A DNA stretch of 6,320 nucleotides from NCBI GenBank assembly GCA_002390025.1, contig DGRU01000025.1, positions 16,462 to 22,781 on the forward strand, in the 5' to 3' direction. This stretch comes from Lachnospiraceae bacterium UBA4380. GTDB lineage: Bacteria > Bacillota > Clostridia > Lachnospirales > Lachnospiraceae. The notes beneath the pieces are model-generated. The model was given only the letters and a program-made list of their open reading frames with translations. It was not told the DNA's origin and did not search any database. How positions within the stretch are numbered: position 1 is the first letter of the stretch; every line of letters begins with the position of its first letter. A program made the position numbers and the translations under genes. Positions 1 through 6,003 of the stretch are shown piece by piece.

Positions 1-62
1 CTCCGTTCACCAGCTGTCTTTTTTCGTTTATCTGCTGTCTGCCTCCGTTCGCGGGCTTATGA
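1..62. other. Short gap after the flippase gene, no gene visible
   Basis: These 62 bases follow the flippase stop codon. On the minus strand they contain purine-rich stretches and the octamer GAACGGAG twice, the second copy at the window edge. The first copy contains a GGAGG that could act as a ribosome binding site, but no ATG, GTG or TTG lies at a usable distance after it. A further gene probably starts beyond the left edge. No terminator-like hairpin with a T tract is visible here. Confidence 0.4.
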
Positions 63-1520
63 TCATTTATGCAGTTTTTTCTTATATTTCTGCAAAACGT
101 CCTCAAAGACTTCATTCTTCGACCGCATCAGGTAGACAAGGTTGATCGCAAGGTAGATGACAGCGCCTGTCAGGATCTCGACCGCTATACCTGCAATTCC
201 CGGTTTCAGTACCCGGCTTACTGCCCGCACGCATACATACATGATCACTCCGCTGATCAGGGGAATGAAGACATATTTAAGATAGGAAGCAACAGGGAGC
301 TCCTTCTTCAGGGGATAGGTCTGAAATACGCCGACAACAGCATAGGCTGCCACAGTGGCAATCGCTGCTCCGATCGGACCGTACCAGTGGATAAAGAGAT
401 AATTCAGGATGATATTGACGATGGCGCCCGCCCATACTGCCACGATATAGACCCGGTCCTTTTCCTTGGGCATCAGGACCTGCGTCCGGACCAGATTATT
501 CCAGCCCATGATCGGGAGAGAGATACACAGCACTTTTGTCAGGATCACAGATCCCTCATATCCGGGTCCCAGAAGGGTCGGCATAAACTCGTCCGCTATG
601 CCTGCCAGCCCGAAGGCCAGGGCAAAAGCCATGACGAACATGAACTGGGAGGTCGAGTTCATATACCTGGCCGCCTGTTCATCTTTTCCTTCCGCATACA
701 GAGCCGACATTCTGGGCAGCATAACGGTTCCCAGGGCAGTGATCAGGGTGATCACCAGCTTGATCATGCGGTCCGCATACTCATAGGAACCCAGATTCGA
801 CATGTCACTGTACCAGCCAAGCATTACCTTGTCAATCATTCTGTAAATACTGGTTGCGATGACAGCCAGGAACAGGATCACAAGAGGTTTAAAGTGTACA
901 ATGATCTCTCTGAATGTCACCCTTGTAAAGAGGACATATTTTCTGGCGAATCCCCACAGAACCGCATTGCTCAGGAAAGTACCCATTCCCATGATCAGAG
1001 TATACAGCCAGAGCTGGTCCCGGGTCCTTACAAATGCGAAAATACAGAAAACAGTGACCAGCTTAATGATCGTGTTTCTCGTAACGGTAAGTTTGAATTC
1101 CTCCAGCCCGAAAAAGAGCCAGTTGATATCGATGATGGAAGCCAGAACCCAGATGCCCTGAATGACCGCAATCTGCCGATACCGGCTCGCGATGACGGTA
1201 ACATAGACAAAATATACAAGGGCCGCGGCACATGCCACGATAAAATGCATCCAGAAAACACTGGAAAAAGCCTTGTTCAGGGTTTGTCTGTCCTTGTTCT
1301 TGGACTGGGCGATCAGCCGGTTTCCATATGCTTCAATTCCAAGTGCCGCAAAAACAACAAAATAATTAACGATTGCGTGGGTATAGGTGTAGATTCCGTT
1401 ATTTTCCGGACCCAGGACTCGTGCGATATAGGGAGCTGTCACCAGCGGGAGAATTACCAGAAGGATCTGATATGCCAGCTGATAGATAAAATTTACTTTT
1501 ATTCTATGTTTCTTTGCCAT
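63..1520 (-). CDS. Polysaccharide flippase, Wzx/MATE-like (MOP superfamily)
   Basis: The gene encodes a 485-residue, almost wholly hydrophobic protein with about 12-14 membrane segments, the usual size and shape of the polysaccharide biosynthesis (RfbX/Wzx) branch of the MOP flippases. These proteins move lipid-linked oligosaccharides across the cytoplasmic membrane. The N-terminal segment carries the family-typical APYIARVLGPENNGIY (residues 29-44), which is followed by the second membrane segment. The central DKVMLG (230-235) and the YADRMIKL and LPRMS stretches are also typical of Wzx relatives. The C-terminus is lysine-rich and cytoplasmic (about 466-485). I chose the ATG at 1520 (MAKKHRIK) because AGGTGA lies 5 nt before it. 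The frame stays open to 1643, but a start there would sit inside the tRNA terminator hairpin and lacks a binding site. The substrate cannot be read from the sequence: capsule, exopolysaccharide or teichoic-acid-like units are all possible. No glycosyltransferase is visible in the window. Confidence 0.88.
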   Translation of the reverse strand: MAKKHRIKVNFIYQLAYQILLVILPLVTAPYIARVLGPENNGIYTYTHAIVNYFVVFAALGIEAYGNRLIAQSKNKDRQTLNKAFSSVFWMHFIVACAAALVYFVYVTVIASRYRQIAVIQGIWVLASIIDINWLFFGLEEFKLTVTRNTIIKLVTVFCIFAFVRTRDQLWLYTLIMGMGTFLSNAVLWGFARKYVLFTRVTFREIIVHFKPLVILFLAVIATSIYRMIDKVMLGWYSDMSNLGSYEYADRMIKLVITLITALGTVMLPRMSALYAEGKDEQAARYMNSTSQFMFVMAFALAFGLAGIADEFMPTLLGPGYEGSVILTKVLCISLPIMGWNNLVRTQVLMPKEKDRVYIVAVWAGAIVNIILNYLFIHWYGPIGAAIATVAAYAVVGVFQTYPLKKELPVASYLKYVFIPLISGVIMYVCVRAVSRVLKPGIAGIAVEILTGAVIYLAINLVYLMRSKNEVFEDVLQKYKKKLHK

Positions 1521-1524
1521 TTTT

Positions 1525-1530
1525 TCACCT
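1525..1530 (-). promoter_or_regulatory. Ribosome binding site deciding the flippase start
   Basis: AGGTGA on the minus strand lies 5 nt before the ATG at 1520. It is the only good Shine-Dalgarno match near the candidate starts. The longer in-frame reading beginning at 1643 has none, so the shorter protein is preferred. Confidence 0.7.
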
Positions 1531-1559
1531 GAATCAACGTCTGAACATTTCAAACCTAA

Positions 1560-1597
1560 AGCCCCCGAAGTGGCCCTTCTGAGCCATATCGAGGGCT
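1560..1597 (-). other. Imperfect hairpin in the flippase 5' leader
   Basis: Arms 1584-1597 and 1560-1573 can pair in the minus-strand RNA as 11 Watson-Crick pairs plus one U-G pair, with a 2-nt internal mismatch and a 10-nt loop. The plus-strand RNA would have a C-A clash where the minus RNA has U-G, which favours a role in the minus transcript. The hairpin lies 40 nt before the flippase ATG. No long T tract follows it, so it is not a classic terminator. A leader structure or a chance fold are both possible. I could not match it to a known riboswitch. Confidence 0.35.
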
Positions 1598-1630
1598 GTT
1601 TATTCATGTTTTGTCCGACTGTCGGAATAA

Positions 1631-1683
1631 TCAAAACCCGCATAAATACTGGTCTTTTTAGTTTTGCCAGTGTTTACGCGGGT
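1631..1683 (-). terminator. Intrinsic terminator of the tRNA-Ala unit
   Basis: The minus-strand RNA reads ACCCGCGTAAACACTGG (1683-1667), a 14-nt A-rich loop, then CCAGTATTTATGCGGGT (1652-1636). These form a 17-position stem with one G-U pair and one C-A mismatch. TTTT follows at 1636-1633. It begins 9 nt after the tRNA 3' end, so it most likely ends the tRNA transcript and separates it from the flippase gene. Confidence 0.75.
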
Positions 1684-1692
1684 CTCTGAAAG

Positions 1693-1765
1693 TGGAGACG
1701 ACGGGATTCGAACCCGCGACCTCAGCGTTGCGAACGCTGCGCTCTCCCAACTGAGCTACGTCCCC
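1693..1765 (-). tRNA. tRNA-Ala, anticodon CGC
   Basis: This is a complete 73-nt cloverleaf. The acceptor stem GGGGACG pairs with CGTCTCC and contains the G3-U70 pair that marks alanine tRNAs. The D arm is GCTC/GAGC, the anticodon stem is CAGCG/CGCTG around the loop TTCGCAA, and the T arm is GCGGG/CCCGT around TTCGAAT. The anticodon CGC (plus-strand 1730-1732) reads GCG codons. The discriminator base is A73. The following bases are CTT, so the CCA end is not encoded and must be added by nucleotidyltransferase. The gene has its own promoter and terminator and stands alone between ftsZ and the flippase gene. Confidence 0.96.
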
Positions 1766-1771
1766 ATATTT

Positions 1772-1798
1772 TTCCGGGCCGCAAGATACGGCCCGGAA
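1772..1798 (-). other. Perfect hairpin in the tRNA-Ala leader
   Basis: TTCCGGGCCG (1798-1789) and CGGCCCGGAA (1781-1772) form a perfect 10-bp stem with a 7-nt loop, ending 6 nt before the mature tRNA 5' end. On the minus strand it lies between promoter and tRNA and is followed by A residues, so it should not terminate this transcript. Read on the plus strand it is followed by TTGTTTTTT and would look like a terminator, although no plus-strand gene needs one. It may help tRNA 5' processing, or block antisense transcription towards ftsZ. Confidence 0.55.
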
Positions 1799-1820
1799 CG
1801 TTGTTTTTTCCGACTTGACT

Positions 1821-1849
1821 ATTATAGCACCTTTTTATGAAAAGGAAAG
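1821..1849 (-). promoter_or_regulatory. Promoter of tRNA-Ala (extended -10)
   Basis: The minus strand has a perfect TATAAT (1826-1821) directly preceded by TGC, which is an extended -10 element. The hexamer 17 bp further upstream, CTTTCC (1849-1844), is a poor -35, as is common for extended -10 promoters. Transcription should start near 1814, giving a leader of about 49 nt that contains the perfect hairpin. Confidence 0.65.
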
Positions 1850-1856
1850 AGGAAAT

Positions 1857-1869
1857 TTGAATTATTCAA
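1857..1869. repeat. 13-bp palindrome between ftsZ and the tRNA promoter
   Basis: TTGAATTATTCAA is a perfect inverted repeat (6-bp arms, 1-bp centre) about 8 bp upstream of the weak -35 hexamer of the tRNA promoter and 28 bp after the ftsZ stop codon. It could be a protein-binding site, but AT-rich palindromes of this size also arise by chance. A second small stem (GCAGA/TCTGC, 1879-1893) lies between it and ftsZ. Neither has a T tract, so I see no terminator for ftsZ here. Confidence 0.3.
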
Positions 1870-1896
1870 TTCCTGCCTGCAGACTCGATCTGCCGA

Positions 1897-3033
1897 TCAC
1901 CTCTTGTTTCTGAGGAAAGAGGGGATCTCGAGATTTTTCTGACGGGCCGCGCCGCCTGCGGAGCGGTTGTAGGAACCGGAATTCCTCTGCAGCTGCTCGC
2001 CGAAACCGGTCTTGAGATCTCTGCTGTAAGGGCTGGACTTGCCTGCAGCAGTGCCGAAGATCGTGTTGGGGGAGATGACATCCTTGTTGCCGATGCCTGT
2101 AGCGATGACAGTGACATCGCAGGCGTCCGTGTTGCTGTCATCATACATAGCGCCGAAGATGATGTTGACATCTTCACCGGCCTGTTCCTGGACATAGCTT
2201 GCAGCGTCGGATGCGTCTGCCAGGGAGATGTCGCCGGAGATGTTGATGATGACATCTGTTGCGCCGTTGACAGTGGTCTCGAGCAGAGGGCTCTCGACTG
2301 CCATGCGGACAGCGTCGGTAGCCTTGGTCTCGCCCTTGCCGTAGCCGATACCGATGTGGGCAACGCCCTTATCGCGCATAACGGTCTGGACATCCGCGAA
2401 GTCAAGGTTGATGATCGCGGGAACATTGATCAGGTCAGTGATTCCCTGAACTGCCTGCTGAAGGACTTCATCGGCCTTCTTCAGTGCCTCGGGAAGAGTT
2501 GTCCTGCGGTCCATGATCTCAAGAAGTTTGTCATTGGGGATCACGATGAGGGTATCAACGTTTTCCTTAATATTCTCGATGCCGTCCATGGCGCGTGTCA
2601 TACGGCTTCTGGCCTCAAAGCTGAAGGGCTTTGTGACAACGCCTACGGTCAGGATGCCCTGGTCCTTGGCCAGCTTGGCAACGACAGGAGCAGCGCCGGT
2701 TCCGGTTCCGCCGCCCATACCGCAGGTTACGAACACCATGTCCGCGCCCTTGATGGCATTTGCGATCTCGTCTGCGCTCTCCTCAGCGGCCTTCATGCCG
2801 ACCTCGGGATTTGCACCTGCGCCGAGTCCTTTTGTAAGCTTCTCACCGATCTGCAGGAGCTTGGGAGCTCTGCAGAGCTGAAGTGCCTGGACGTCAGTAT
2901 TGACACCAATAAATTCAACACCGGTAATGTCGACATCGACCATGCGGTTTACTGCATTATTACCTGCGCCGCCTACACCGACCACAATGATCTTGCAAGC
3001 AGTCTCTGTATCATTTGTTTTAATCTCAAGCAC
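1897..3033 (-). CDS. ftsZ: Cell division protein FtsZ
   Basis: FtsZ is the tubulin-like GTPase that polymerises into the Z ring at mid-cell and recruits the division machinery. The 378-residue length is close to the usual Firmicute size. All core elements are present: the nucleotide-binding [10 protein letters not shown] (residues 19-28), the tubulin signature GGGTGTG (107-113), and the T7 synergy loop NLDFADV (209-215), whose aspartates complete the GTPase site of the neighbouring subunit. A linker of roughly 45 residues leads to the C-terminal peptide [12 protein letters not shown], the site bound by partners such as FtsA, SepF or ZapA-type proteins. I place the start at the GTG at 3033 because AAGGAGG lies 8 nt before it. 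A TTG six codons earlier would put this ribosome binding site inside the coding region. The gene has its own promoter and follows a terminator, so it can be transcribed independently of ftsQ. No ftsA precedes it. Confidence 0.98.
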   Translation of the reverse strand: MLEIKTNDTETACKIIVVGVGGAGNNAVNRMVDVDITGVEFIGVNTDVQALQLCRAPKLLQIGEKLTKGLGAGANPEVGMKAAEESADEIANAIKGADMVFVTCGMGGGTGTGAAPVVAKLAKDQGILTVGVVTKPFSFEARSRMTRAMDGIENIKENVDTLIVIPNDKLLEIMDRRTTLPEALKKADEVLQQAVQGITDLINVPAIINLDFADVQTVMRDKGVAHIGIGYGKGETKATDAVRMAVESPLLETTVNGATDVIINISGDISLADASDAASYVQEQAGEDVNIIFGAMYDDSNTDACDVTVIATGIGNKDVISPNTIFGTAAGKSSPYSRDLKTGFGEQLQRNSGSYNRSAGGAARQKNLEIPSFLRNKR

Positions 3034-3041
3034 GGTTATTT

Positions 3042-3048
3042 CCTCCTT
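3042..3048 (-). promoter_or_regulatory. Ribosome binding site deciding the ftsZ start
   Basis: A full AAGGAGG lies 8 nt before the GTG at 3033. It shows that the GTG, not the upstream in-frame TTG at 3051, is the initiation codon. Confidence 0.85.
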
Positions 3049-3107
3049 CAATCCCTTTTTCTTTTATCATCATTATATTTTTACATGAAAATACCATGAA
3101 GATATTT

Positions 3108-3139
3108 CAAAACCAAACTTATAATACAATCTGGTTTTG
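3108..3139. repeat. 8-bp inverted repeat flanking the ftsZ -10 box
   Basis: CAAAACCA (3108-3115) and TGGTTTTG (3132-3139) are exact reverse complements separated by 16 bp. The right arm lies in the spacer of the ftsZ promoter and the left arm at the expected transcription start, so the pair brackets the -10 box. Centre-to-centre spacing is 24 bp. This is the geometry of an operator, though no regulator can be named from the window. In RNA the two arms would not both be transcribed from this promoter, so a DNA-level role is more likely. Confidence 0.45.
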
Positions 3140-3149
3140 GATTAATCAA
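3121..3149 (-). promoter_or_regulatory. Sigma-A type promoter of ftsZ
   Basis: On the minus strand, TTGATT (3149-3144) is separated by exactly 17 bp from TATTAT (3126-3121), a close match to the housekeeping consensus. Transcription should start near 3114 and give an AT-rich leader of about 80 nt before the GTG. It lies downstream of the terminator at 3202-3237, which supports independent ftsZ expression. Confidence 0.65.
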
Positions 3150-3184
3150 TGCCGAATTGGGCGGTTTTAGAAGTGTCCGCAAGA

Positions 3185-3205
3185 TTTTGACCTTTACAGT
3201 CAAAA
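3185..3205 (-). other. Second hairpin overlapping the ftsQ terminator tail
   Basis: TTTTGAC (3205-3199) and GTCAAAA (3191-3185) form a perfect 7-bp stem with the 7-nt loop TGTAAAG in the minus RNA. Its 5' arm uses part of the T tract of the terminator at 3202-3237, so the two elements share bases. It may stabilise the RNA 3' end, or form only in read-through transcripts. Confidence 0.4.
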
Positions 3206-3237
3206 AAACGGCCACTTCTGGGAAAGTGCCCGTTTTT
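3202..3237 (-). terminator. Intrinsic terminator between ftsQ and ftsZ
   Basis: In the minus RNA the arms 3237-3224 and 3217-3204 form a 14-position stem with a single G-G mismatch and a 6-nt loop. The run of seven T residues is at 3208-3202. The plus strand also has a T run after its arm, so the element may work in both directions. It lies 205 nt after the ftsQ stop and upstream of the ftsZ promoter, which separates the dcw transcript from ftsZ. Confidence 0.8.
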
Positions 3238-3442
3238 CTGATTGATCAATTCATTATAGACAAAAAATCCGTTGTTTTTATACAAAAAGCCGCATTATTC
3301 TGACTACTTTCGCGCTTTTCCCGAGCTGACTGTAACTAATTTTCAGATCATCTCTTCCCTCAGCCCGGATTGCGCTTCGGCGATTGTTCCCGGTTTCCGC
3401 CCTGCCTCTTCTGCTCCTCAGCCTGCATTCAACTCATTTCAA
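3238..3442. other. Noncoding stretch after ftsQ
   Basis: No gene is supported here. A perfect TATAAT lies on the minus strand at 3258-3253 and would start RNA near 3246, directly before the terminator hairpin. It lacks a recognisable -35 at normal spacing and has no TGn extension. A perfect ATTGATCAAT palindrome occupies 3241-3250. The part nearest ftsQ is GC-rich and contains a 22-codon open frame (3428-3360) without a ribosome binding site. Confidence 0.4.
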
Positions 3443-4609
3443 TTACCGGTCGGGAGTTTCTGTCTGAGGCTGTGCGCCGGCCGCTCCGGACTCTTCCTGT
3501 TTTTCCTTTTCGGACTTCGGGTCTTCCTGCTGCTTCTTCTCTTCTTCTGCCGCATCCGTTTCTTTGGATTCGGTCCGGTCATCCTCTTCCACCGCGGCAG
3601 CTTCTTCGGTGGTATCCTCTTCCGAGGCGGGCTGGGCTTTCTGAGCCGCCTCAGCACCCTGTATGGACTCCTCCGACATGGACGGGGACAGCACTATATT
3701 TTCATTAGAAGTGTCGCCGTCCTCATATCCGATCATGGAGATCACTCCGCTGCGTCCTTCCAGATAAGGAAGGATCTGATGCATCTTATACATCTTCTCG
3801 TCGTACCCGGTCTTGCCGACCAGGACTTTCACGTCTCCGAAAGATGCCGTCAGGCTGCTCTTCTGATCGACATCTATGGAATCCGCCCGGATCCCGTACT
3901 TGGCTGCTGCACGGATCAGTTCCAGTGACAGATCCAGTCCCAGCTGGTTTTTGGCAAGAACCTGGGAGCCGGTATTGGAATGTGTCAGGACCACACCCTT
4001 GATGACGGTCGTCTCTTCGACATTGCGCCTGGAAACCGTCTGTATGACGCCCTCTTTTGAGACATATACATTGTTGCCTTTATAGAAAATACAGCCGTCT
4101 GTGGGTTTTTCGGTGATGTTGACTCGAACAGTCGACGGATTGACCAAGTCTATATCAATCTGGTCAACGAAGGGTATGTCAGAAACCTTCCGGTGGTGGT
4201 ACTTCACAGCCATGACAAAGGTATTCTCACCCAGATATCCCTGGGTAATAAAGGACTCAATCTGCTCATTGCTGTACTTTGTATTGCCGTAGATGGTTGC
4301 GTACTCGAAGTTGAACAGCATCAGGATCACGGCAGCAGCAATGAAAACACCCGAGATCAGGGCCAGAAGGATATTGCGCAGAGTAAGGACCCGGCGGATC
4401 GACTGCAGCACCGGACGGGAAGGCGTATCGATCCTGATCCTGCGCCCGCTGACGATGCCGGCTTCTCCGGGATGGACTTTTGCCCGGCTCCCGGCGGCAT
4501 GCGCTCTTGTCCCGAAGCCTCTGTCAACGGCGTTCACAGTACTGCCGTACATGCCGCGCACTTTGATTTCCATCTCTTGATTCTTTTGTATGGATGCCGT
4601 ATTTTTCAT
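3443..4609 (-). CDS. ftsQ: Cell division protein FtsQ/DivIB
   Basis: FtsQ/DivIB is a bitopic membrane protein that joins FtsL and FtsB/DivIC and links the Z ring to septal wall synthesis. The 388-residue protein has a basic cytoplasmic N-terminus (1-78), one membrane segment (about 79-99), an FtsQ-type POTRA domain directly after it (about 100-170, with IYGNTKYSNEQI near its start and VNITEKPT near its end) and a beta-rich extracytoplasmic domain to about 300. The last 80 residues (about 310-388) are low-complexity and dominated by Glu, Ala, Lys and Gln. They should lie outside the membrane and are not part of the conserved fold. The ATG at 4609 is preceded by AAGGA with a 10-nt spacer; the next Met (residue 13) has no comparable site. 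Identification rests on topology, the POTRA region and the dcw position. It is followed by a noncoding gap and a terminator rather than ftsA. Confidence 0.9.
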   Translation of the reverse strand: MKNTASIQKNQEMEIKVRGMYGSTVNAVDRGFGTRAHAAGSRAKVHPGEAGIVSGRRIRIDTPSRPVLQSIRRVLTLRNILLALISGVFIAAAVILMLFNFEYATIYGNTKYSNEQIESFITQGYLGENTFVMAVKYHHRKVSDIPFVDQIDIDLVNPSTVRVNITEKPTDGCIFYKGNNVYVSKEGVIQTVSRRNVEETTVIKGVVLTHSNTGSQVLAKNQLGLDLSLELIRAAAKYGIRADSIDVDQKSSLTASFGDVKVLVGKTGYDEKMYKMHQILPYLEGRSGVISMIGYEDGDTSNENIVLSPSMSEESIQGAEAAQKAQPASEEDTTEEAAAVEEDDRTESKETDAAEEEKKQQEDPKSEKEKQEESGAAGAQPQTETPDR

Positions 4610-4774
4610 TGCACTGTGTTCCTTTTGTTTGTTTCTTCATTGTTATTCCGTTCTATCACCGGCCATCCGGATCCGGGTTTCCGGGGTTCCGGCACGGGAT
4701 TTCCCTTGCAATGGATTATTCCGATAAAATTCCCCCGCCGTACCCGCCGGTATCGCTGCGGGGCTCTGCCCCCG
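4610..4774 (-). other. GC-rich gap between ftsW and ftsQ, no murG
   Basis: This 165-nt gap has no gene, although murG often occupies this place in dcw clusters. Just after the ftsW stop, GGGGC-AGA-GCCCC (4772-4760) can form a small hairpin. An alternative larger fold pairs CCCCGC (4763-4758) with GCGGGG (4738-4733) around an inner TACC/GGTA stem and is followed by GAATTTT. Both use the same bases, so only one can form at a time. Five CCGG tetramers lie at 4659-4692. No promoter is evident, so ftsQ is probably co-transcribed with ftsW. Confidence 0.4.
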
Positions 4775-5998
4775 TCACTCCGATTCGGGATGCTGTTTGA
4801 GATATTCAGCCTGCACCTTGCTGCTCTTGCGGGCGACACTCATCACCATTCCGATCTCCGCCAACAGGAAGAAGAGCGAGGAGCCTCCGTAGCTTATGAA
4901 GGGCAGCGTGACACCGGTATTGGGAATGGTGTTGGTGACAACTGCGATATTGAGGATGACCTGCACCGATATATGTGTAATGACACCGGTCACGATCAGA
5001 GCCCCGTACAGATCCACGGCATTGCCCGCGGCCAGAATAAATCTCCAGATCAGTAGGACAAACAGGACCATGATGCCGATGGCTCCAAACAGGCCCAGCT
5101 CCTCGCAGATAATGGAAAAGATCATGTCATTCTGTGCCTCAGGGACAACGATCTTCTGCATACTCTGCCCCAGTCCCTTGCCGAAAATGCCGCCCGAGCC
5201 TATGGCGTAGAGCGCCTGCAGTGTCTGGAAGCCGGTATCATCGGCGTATGCCTGCGGATCAAGCCACACGAGGATACGGCCGCCGCGGAAGCCCATGTTG
5301 TTCTGATCCGCCATCCTGACGATATAGGTGACGATTCCGGCGCAGGCTCCTGCTCCCAAGACAGCGAGGGCCACAAAGCGCTTGTAATCAGGACACGCGA
5401 CAAAGAGCATGCCGAAGGAAATGGCAAGTATGATGAGCGCTGAGCTCATGTTATTGGTGATCTTCCAGAGCATGACTGCTATGATGCCGGAAGGCACCAT
5501 GGGAAGCAAAAACCCCCAGAAGGTCTGAAGACGTCTGCGTCCGATCAATTCTATGATATATGCCGTAAATATGATGATGGCCACCTTGGCCATTTCGGAC
5601 GGCTGCAGGGATACGCCTTTAAAATCAAGCCATCTCTTTGCGCCGTTGACCTCTCTTCCGTAAGGAATGACCATCAGGATCAGGCCGACCGAGATCAGAA
5701 ATCCCGGTATGGACAAATATCTCCACCACCCGTAGGGGATGATCGCGATCACGATCATCAGGATCAGACCCAGACCTGTAAACACCAGCTGACGCTTGAG
5801 GTAATAGGCGGAGTCGCCGTTGTGTTCGACTACACCGATATAGGAGCTTGTAGAGTACAAAAGGACAAGGCCGAATGCGAGCAGGACCAGAACGATAAAT
5901 ACCAGACTGTAGTCATTGAATCCCGGTCTCTTTGCACGGGCGGAACGCGCTCTGTTCGGTTTTTCCTTTTTTGCTTTTTTTCTTTTTTGAGCGAACAA
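4775..5998 (-). CDS. ftsW: Lipid II glycan polymerase FtsW (SEDS family)
   Basis: FtsW is the SEDS-family glycosyltransferase that polymerises lipid II at the septum together with a class B penicillin-binding protein. The 407-residue protein has a highly basic N-terminus (1-25) and about ten membrane segments. It carries the family motifs NGAKRWL (119-124) and LQPSE (131-135), and KGLGQS (274-279) leads into VPEAQNDMIFSIICEELGL (285-303). By comparison with studied SEDS proteins, Asp291 in that stretch is the likely catalytic residue. The last motif, NTIPNTGVTLPFISYGGSSL (356-375), is diagnostic. The frame opens with TTG at 5998; no ATG or GTG start is available nearby. AGGA lies 5 nt before it, and a stronger GGGAGGAG lies 12 nt before it. 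In spore formers the dcw copy can be SpoVE, a close paralogue that sequence alone does not exclude. The gene lies 238 nt after murD and 165 nt before ftsQ. Confidence 0.93.
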   Translation of the reverse strand: MFAQKRKKAKKEKPNRARSARAKRPGFNDYSLVFIVLVLLAFGLVLLYSTSSYIGVVEHNGDSAYYLKRQLVFTGLGLILMIVIAIIPYGWWRYLSIPGFLISVGLILMVIPYGREVNGAKRWLDFKGVSLQPSEMAKVAIIIFTAYIIELIGRRRLQTFWGFLLPMVPSGIIAVMLWKITNNMSSALIILAISFGMLFVACPDYKRFVALAVLGAGACAGIVTYIVRMADQNNMGFRGGRILVWLDPQAYADDTGFQTLQALYAIGSGGIFGKGLGQSMQKIVVPEAQNDMIFSIICEELGLFGAIGIMVLFVLLIWRFILAAGNAVDLYGALIVTGVITHISVQVILNIAVVTNTIPNTGVTLPFISYGGSSLFFLLAEIGMVMSVARKSSKVQAEYLKQHPESE

Positions 5999-6003
5999 AA
6001 TCT

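Noticed and set aside
69..1532. A 487-codon open frame on the plus strand opposite the flippase gene
   Set aside because: It is antisense to a clear membrane protein gene. Its translation is rich in His, Asp, Gln and Ser with no domain pattern, which is typical of an antisense shadow.
1521..1643. A 41-residue N-terminal extension of the flippase
   Set aside because: The upstream start lies inside the tRNA terminator stem and has no binding site, while the ATG at 1520 has AGGTGA at good spacing and begins with a typical short basic N-terminus.
1693..1765. The tRNA gene as a proven phage or island attachment site
   Set aside because: There is no integrase and no visible duplicate of the tRNA 3' end in the window. 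The idea is kept only as a possibility to test outside it.
2356..3099. A 247-codon plus-strand open frame opposite ftsZ
   Set aside because: It lies wholly over ftsZ and its promoter region, has no recognisable motif, and would run against the strong ftsZ signals.
3360..3428. A 22-codon minus-strand frame starting with ATG just after ftsQ
   Set aside because: It has no ribosome binding site, is not in frame with ftsQ and is very short. It most likely reflects purine-rich composition.
3439..3657. A 72-codon minus-strand frame rich in Arg, Lys and Pro in the 3' part of ftsQ
   Set aside because: It is an alternate frame of the low-complexity Glu-rich tail. Its basic composition follows from the repeated GAA/GAG-type codons.
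4760..4772. The GC-rich hairpin just after the ftsW stop as an intrinsic terminator
   Set aside because: No T tract follows this stem. The larger alternative fold has only a four-T run after a three-base gap, so read-through into ftsQ is more likely.
4193..5056. A 287-codon plus-strand open frame spanning ftsQ and ftsW
   Set aside because: It crosses two well-identified minus-strand genes and the gap between them. The translation looks like antisense of those genes.
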